Shown here: positions 60,928 through 64,000 of the stretch, piece after piece | How the letters are laid out: every line of letters starts with the position of its first letter | How positions within the stretch are numbered: the stretch's first letter is position 1 | Origin: Lytechinus pictus | Taxonomy: Eukaryota; Echinodermata; Echinoidea; Temnopleuroida; Toxopneustidae | Assembly (NCBI RefSeq): GCF_037042905.1 | Contig: NC_087261.1 | Location: 11,298,217-11,362,216, forward strand | Length of the DNA stretch: 64,000 nt | Direction: 5' to 3' | Program-made: the position numbers and the translations under genes | Notes under the pieces: model-generated | Told to the model about the DNA's origin: nothing | Databases searched by the model: none | The model's input: only the letters and a program-made list of their open reading frames with translations

Positions 60928-63900
60928 TATTATTATTATTATCAATATCATTATTTTATTATCTGGACCATGAAAAAAAATATTCACAAACATTAAATAT
61001 GGGAACATTTGAATATAGAAACAATCAAGAGTTTTGGGTGTTTTTTTTTTTTTTGGGGGGGGGGGTGGTATTCCACTACATATTTGCAAATGCCTTACTT
61101 GTAAATTTGGTAGGAGTTAAACAAATACATGTAGAGTGCACAATGAAAAGTTGAAAATTACAAGAAATCTTGAAGCTGTGATAGTCTTTTGCATCACTGA
61201 AAAAAAAAACAATGTTTGGCTGGAATAAAATGAGGATTGCTTACTTGATAACTGGCACAGGATCTTGTTCTACGATGTCTAGCAACCAAGAAAAGATGTC
61301 AGCACTGGCTTCAACTGCAACAAACAAGAAAATCACAAAAAATACTTCACATCATTGTACTGATTAACCCACTGGGGTTAAAGGGATGCTCCGGGCCGAA
61401 GATATTTATATCTCAATAAATAGAGTAAAATTCACAGAGCAAAACGCTCAAAATTTGATCATAATCGGATAACAAATAACAAAGTTATTGAATTCTAAAG
61501 ATTTGCATTATTCCAGTGAAACAGTTAAAGGCATGTCTTCATGAACATTCATTAGGTGGGCTGATAATGTCATATCCCCACTTGTTCTTTCGTATTTTAT
61601 TACATGAAATTAGGTTTATTCAAAATTTTTCCACCAAGAACTAAAACAATTGGATTGACAACTGATTGAGTGCATTAGCTATTTCTTGCTCCAACTTATT
61701 TCATCATAATGGAGACACATCATTTACACATTTATGAAAAAATGAAACAATTATGATTTCATGTAATAACATAAGAAAAAGGAAAGTGGGGATGTGACAT
61801 CATCAGCCCACCTAATGAATATTCTTGAAGACATGCCTAGAACTGTTTCATCAGAATAATGCAAATCTTTCAAATGCAATAACTTCATTATTTGTTATCC
61901 GACTTCGATGACATTTTCAGCATTTCGCTTTGTGAATTTTACTCTATATATTTAGATATAAATATCTTCATCCCGGAGCTTCCCTTTAACAACAGCTTTC
62001 AGACCTGCCAACCTCTGGGAATGAAAAACTGTATTCTGTGATAAAAAAAATGTATTTTCCCCCCAAAAGTGTACTTCATAATAAAATGCTTGGCGCACTC
62101 GCTCATCGCGGTGCTCAAGCTGCATGCAAGATAAAATGCGCACTGCTCTTGCAGATGAAAAAAAAAACTTCACCCTGGTTTTAACAAAATGATTGAAAAA
62201 AAAAAACAAGTTACCTGAAATTACATTGATCCAATAACCATATTTGTGTACGTTTTATAAAATAGAGACATATAGAGATGATTTTTCTCAATAAATAACG
62301 ATTTTGTAAAAATAAAAAATAAAAAAATTATAATTTTTTTTACAAAATCGTATTTTTAAAAGAAAAAAACGTACTGCCGTATTTCGGTTGCAAAAACGTA
62401 ATAAATACGCCTAAACGTACTGGTTGGCAGGTGTGAGCTTTTAACAATGGGTATACAAACAAGTATTATATCCAGACATCGTTTGCTTGGACAGCTAACC
62501 CAGCAAATTGAAGAAATTTACAAGTACTGTTTCACAGAATCGCTTGCGGATTACATGTATGTCAGACAATATTACATGTATAAGGCTCAAATGTTTGAAA
62601 AGTTGTGCTATCCAATCACTGGCGGATCCAGGGGAGGGCACACCCGGCTCGTGCCCCCCCCCCCCCCTTTTGAGAGCGACAATCAATTCTTAATGTAAAT
62701 ATGCCATTCTTATACGAGTATGCCCCCCACCCCTTAAAAGTCACAGCATATATTTTTAATAATAATATGTCCTTCATACACAAGTGAGGACCTTTTTTTT
62801 CATTGCTTTTCAAATTTTACGTGGACGAAATGACCAACAATTTTCGTGAAAACCTTTTATTTTTTGCTTGTCAAATTTTCTTCAGGAAAATGTGCCCCCC
62901 CCCCTTTCGGAAAATCCTGGATCCTCCCCGGTATCCAATGACAATTATCAGTTATATCTAAAGGATTGACAGGATGGGTAATGAAATGAAAACCTTATGA
63001 TTCATCTCCGGCGAACGATTTTTATTCTGATGTTAACATCAGTGAAAACTTGATAATAAGGGGGAGGGAAGAAAACTAGACCACCCTTTCATTATACAAT
63101 AAATGACCAAAACAACACACAAATCTAATGGAATGCAAGGTGTAACTCTTACTCTACTCTTAGTCTACGAGAGCTTCTGGTGCTGCTGATCAGACATTGG
63201 TAAATTGGCCATACTGAGCATAGGTCTGGAAGAGCATTGGCTCATTGGGCAGGTGACGTTTTGTTCGGACCATATACATGTATTTCTTAAAAATATTCAA
63301 ACGTATAAATGGAATGAGATATGCTTTGGGTATACCTTGACACCGTCCACCAGAGCTTCTAGTGCAGCCAGTCTAACCTTGGTAAAATGGCCATACTGAG
63401 CAAAAGTGTAGAAGAATGTAGGCTCACTGGGTAGGTGACTATTTTTTTTCACCAAAAATCAAATACATTTCACTTAGCTAATCATCAAACTAAAGACTAA
63501 AATGAGATGTGCTTTGGGTATATCTTTGACACGAGAGCCTCTCGTGCTGCCAGCCTGATCTTGGTAAAATGGCCATAATGAGTATGGGTCTGGAAGAGCA
63601 TTGTTCGCTAGGTTGGTTCTGTTCTTATTAAAATCACATACATTTCATATCAATAATAAAACAATAATAAATACCTTTGACATAGTCCACCAGAGCTTCT
63701 AGTGCTGCCAATCGGACCTTGGTAAAATGGCCATACTGAGCGTAGGTCTGGAAGAGCGTTGGTTCACTGGGTAGGTGGCTGTTCTTATTATAATCACATA
63801 TATGTATATTTTGTTTCATTAATAAAACTAATACCTTTGACATAGTCCACCAGAGCTTCTAGTGCAGCCAATCGGACCTTGGTAAAATGGCCATACTGAG

Positions 63901-64000
63901 CGTAGGTCTGGAAGAGCGTTGGTTCACTGGGTAGGTGGCTGTTCTTCTGCAGAAGACGGATGTTCCTGAGGCAGCTGATTGTGACGGTGTGCTGGTAGCA
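55932..64000 (-). CDS. TAF2: TFIID subunit TAF2 (TAFII150), C-terminal 358 residues, 5' part beyond window
   Basis: On the - strand the exons, in transcript order, are 64000-63835 (edge-truncated), 61314-61245, 60559-60455, 59223-59124, 57829-57722, 57213-57046, 56800-56689 and 56179-55932 (TGA); 1077 nt, all phases compatible. Recognised by GHFTKVRLAALEALVDYVK, DIVEQDPVPVIKHKLLRML, MNSGTSHDARLRCDVVDFF, PLPELGFVVNLKE and a C-terminal HKKKKNKHKHRHKHRHEK tail, the same order as in vertebrate TAF2. Family knowledge: TAF2 has an inactive M1-aminopeptidase-like region followed by HEAT-like repeats and helps TFIID recognise core promoters in the nucleus. Only the end of the helical repeats, the acidic/Ser-rich linker and the basic tail are in this window. 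Confidence 0.93.
56180..56688. other. TAF2 last intron
   Basis: AT-rich, no element recognised. Confidence 0.5.
56689..56800 (-). CDS. TAF2: TAF2 exon: acidic SPL-rich linker
   Basis: Encodes RERRGSEEGEFDPSPLDPVK then VKGEIKEEESPLSPLEP. Acceptor TTTTCAG, donor GTAAGA; one leftover base joins the last exon to make Gly (LEPGEVDDS). Contains a KxE-type VKGE motif that could be sumoylated (inference). Confidence 0.87.
56905..57005 (+). mobile_element. tRNA-like SINE head
   Basis: GGCGCGATAGCTCAGTCGGT (A box about 56915-56928), followed by GGATTCCGATGACCCGGATT at the B-box position (degenerate). In the 245 bp TAF2 intron between 56800 and 57046, opposite to the gene. Confidence 0.7.
57046..57213 (-). 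CDS. TAF2: TAF2 exon: Ser/Pro-rich linker
   Basis: Encodes 56 residues from DNQGDSFVEIEGMSDPLG to DVEGEDDFASLIK with several SP sites (SLSPDMLSPR), consistent with a phosphorylated disordered linker. Acceptor CCTATAG, donor GTATGT. Sequence conservation is low here, so assignment rests on phase and order. Confidence 0.85.
57214..57721. other. TAF2 intron
   Basis: AT-rich, no recognised element; open frames here extend from the neighbouring exon and are not coding. Confidence 0.5.
57722..57829 (-). CDS. TAF2: TAF2 exon: LGFVVNLKE and acidic stretch
   Basis: Encodes LGFVVNLKERTTAVNPAIM then PDEADEENFDDDDDMDS, 36 codons in phase 0. The acidic run is typical of the disordered region after the helical repeats. 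Donor GTAAGT, acceptor TTTTGTAG. Confidence 0.92.
58108..58250. mobile_element. Short palindromic MITE (GACAAGT family), copy 3
   Basis: GAGCGTTTCATGAAAGGATT at the left, AATGTTAATGAAACGCTC at the right; AGATCTGACAACATGTCAGA is shared with 34917-35056. Confidence 0.78.
58418..58835. mobile_element. MITE with AAGGCCACCGCACACCTTAC termini
   Basis: The right end GTAAGGTGTGCGGTCGCCTT is the near-perfect complement. Inner GATCCGATTTTGGAA / TTCCAAAATTGAGTC are also inverted. TAF2 intron. Confidence 0.88.
58903..59118 (+). mobile_element. tRNA-derived SINE abutting a TAF2 exon
   Basis: ATGGCCCAGTGGATTA at the A box, GGGTTCGAATCCCC (B box, 58951-58964), body with GCTACACTCAACCCAGATGA and tail GGTGCGCTGTACAAATACCC. 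Opposite orientation to TAF2; ends about 5 bp from the donor of exon 59223-59124. Confidence 0.85.
59124..59223 (-). CDS. TAF2: TAF2 exon: SGTSHDARLRCDVVDFF segment
   Basis: Encodes SGTSHDARLRCDVVDFFYC then LYGKTRPACLPLPE. Acceptor TTTCAG, donor GTAAAT. A tRNA-derived SINE on the opposite strand ends about 5 bp from this donor, so the intronic part of the splice signal may be SINE tail. Confidence 0.93.
59440..60268 (+). mobile_element. 5'-truncated LINE fragment with RT C-terminus
   Basis: Reads MLRKLKKFNLPLKDLVTIYM, GYIQPILEYCAPVFHSSL, TIERIQRGVCKIILG and NYITYTNAC, then a stop; later pieces (NLPTIEERRLALCKN) are out of frame or broken. Ends with AATAAA near 60235 and ATTGAATTGAAT. Different subfamily from the intron 8 LINE, since the 3' tails differ. 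TAF2 intron. Confidence 0.82.
60455..60559 (-). CDS. TAF2: TAF2 exon: HKLLRMLIANPPF segment
   Basis: Encodes HKLLRMLIANPPFKYKEQSK and LSTEELIERLWAYMN. Acceptor TTTTCCAG, donor GTAAGT. The phase-2 end joins the next exon to give MNSGTSHDARLRCD, a stretch well conserved in TAF2. Confidence 0.93.
60799..61080. repeat. ATC/ATT microsatellite and G-run
   Basis: TCATCATCATCATCATCATC run at about 60880-60927 flanked by ATT repeats, then T-run/G-run at 61041-61067. TAF2 intron. Confidence 0.9.
61245..61314 (-). CDS. TAF2: TAF2 exon: EASADIFSWLLDIV segment
   Basis: Encodes EASADIFSWLLDIVEQDPVP and VIK. Acceptor TTGTTGCAG, donor GTAAGC. A 70 nt exon that continues the helical repeat; it joins the preceding exon directly, as in other TAF2 proteins (DYxKV...). 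Confidence 0.92.
61378..61989. mobile_element. TTAA-type MITE (AAAGGGATGCTCC), copy 2
   Basis: TTAA then AGGGATGCTCCGGGCCGAAG; mirrored CATCCCGGAGCTTCCCT then TTAA. Same family as 30205-30794. Lies immediately next to the MITE at 62000. Confidence 0.9.
62000..62435. mobile_element. MITE with CAGACCTGCCAACC termini, copy 3
   Basis: Flanked by AGCTTT at 61994-61999 and 62436-62441. Termini CAGACCTGCCAACC and GGTTGGCAGGTGTG. Same orientation as 54985-55392. Confidence 0.9.
62625..62930. mobile_element. Palindromic element with GGATCCAGG termini and C-runs
   Basis: GGCGGATCCAGGGGAGGGCA at the left, GGAAAATCCTGGATCCTCCC at the right, with C-runs inside. TGCTTGTCAAATTTTC and CGTGGACGAAATGACC match the fragment at 17820-18062. 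TAF2 intron. Confidence 0.75.
63150..63834 (-). pseudogene. Four extra tandem copies of the TAF2 NSHLP-DYVK exon segment
   Basis: Copies lie at about 63674-63788, 63519-63620, 63336-63446 and 63155-63262, each a roughly 105 bp exon segment plus intron, spaced 155-185 bp. The first is nearly identical to the real exon and keeps its reading frame and GT donor in the right phase. The third is open from NSHLPSEP to the end, but has lost one base at the donor. The second has indels and a lost donor, and the farthest has a TGA stop. None has a clear pyrimidine-rich acceptor, so most are probably exon relics. Confidence 0.85.
63835..64000 (-). CDS. TAF2: TAF2 exon (edge-truncated): helical-repeat segment
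   Basis: Reads CYQHTVTISCLRNIRLLQK, NSHLPSEPTLFQTYAQYG and HFTKVRLAALEALVDYVK, then donor GTATTA. It leaves one base that joins TT of the next exon to make Val. The exon continues past the window edge. The NSHLP-to-DYVK part is repeated four more times in the following intron. Confidence 0.92.

Noticed and set aside
60799..61089. Poly-Met/Ile open frame
   Set aside because: Produced by the ATC/ATT microsatellite.

Overview
The window looks like animal nuclear DNA, most probably from a sea urchin or close echinoderm relative. Genes are split into short exons by kilobase introns with GT-AG borders, the background is AT-rich with frequent ACATGTA words, and most of the non-coding sequence is palindromic MITE-type elements, tRNA-headed SINEs, LINE reverse-transcriptase relics and satellites. 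The taxon is an inference from repeat style and protein similarity; no database search was possible.

Two host genes can be read, facing each other tail to tail. On the + strand, 11 coding exons between 9179 and 45568 join in perfect phase into a 500-residue Src-family tyrosine kinase (myristoylation start, SH3, SH2, kinase, C-terminal regulatory tyrosine). Its catalytic-loop wording is FRK/Src42A-like and its tail is Src-like. On the - strand, 8 exons between 64000 (window edge) and 55932 give the last 358 residues of TAF2, the TFIID subunit, ending in a His/Lys-rich tail. The TAF2 5' part lies beyond the right edge.

Layout: 1-8363 is an expanded repeat array rich in perfect DR1 nuclear-receptor half-site pairs, containing a near-identical 2.87 kb tandem duplication and a 2.18 kb hAT-like insertion filled by a GA tract. 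8953-45568 is the kinase gene; its introns carry a 3.2 kb long-inverted-repeat element with an RT relic (10.7-13.9 kb), foldback and MITE elements, a cluster of a GTGACGTACGGGACA motif (18.6-20.0 kb), a second DR1 element (27.2-28.0 kb), a 1.8 kb 33-bp minisatellite grown inside a MITE (31.2-33.0 kb) and a broken LINE (38.9-41.2 kb). 45569-55931 is the convergent intergenic region. 55932-64000 is TAF2 with SINE, LINE and MITE insertions in introns.

The most unusual theme is local tandem copying of exon-containing DNA, seen four independent times: a decayed array of the kinase's last exon downstream of its stop; a dead copy of kinase exon 6 just upstream of the real one; a minisatellite that includes the TAF2 stop-codon region; and four extra copies of a TAF2 exon segment in the adjacent intron, one virtually identical to the real exon and one diverged mainly at synonymous sites.
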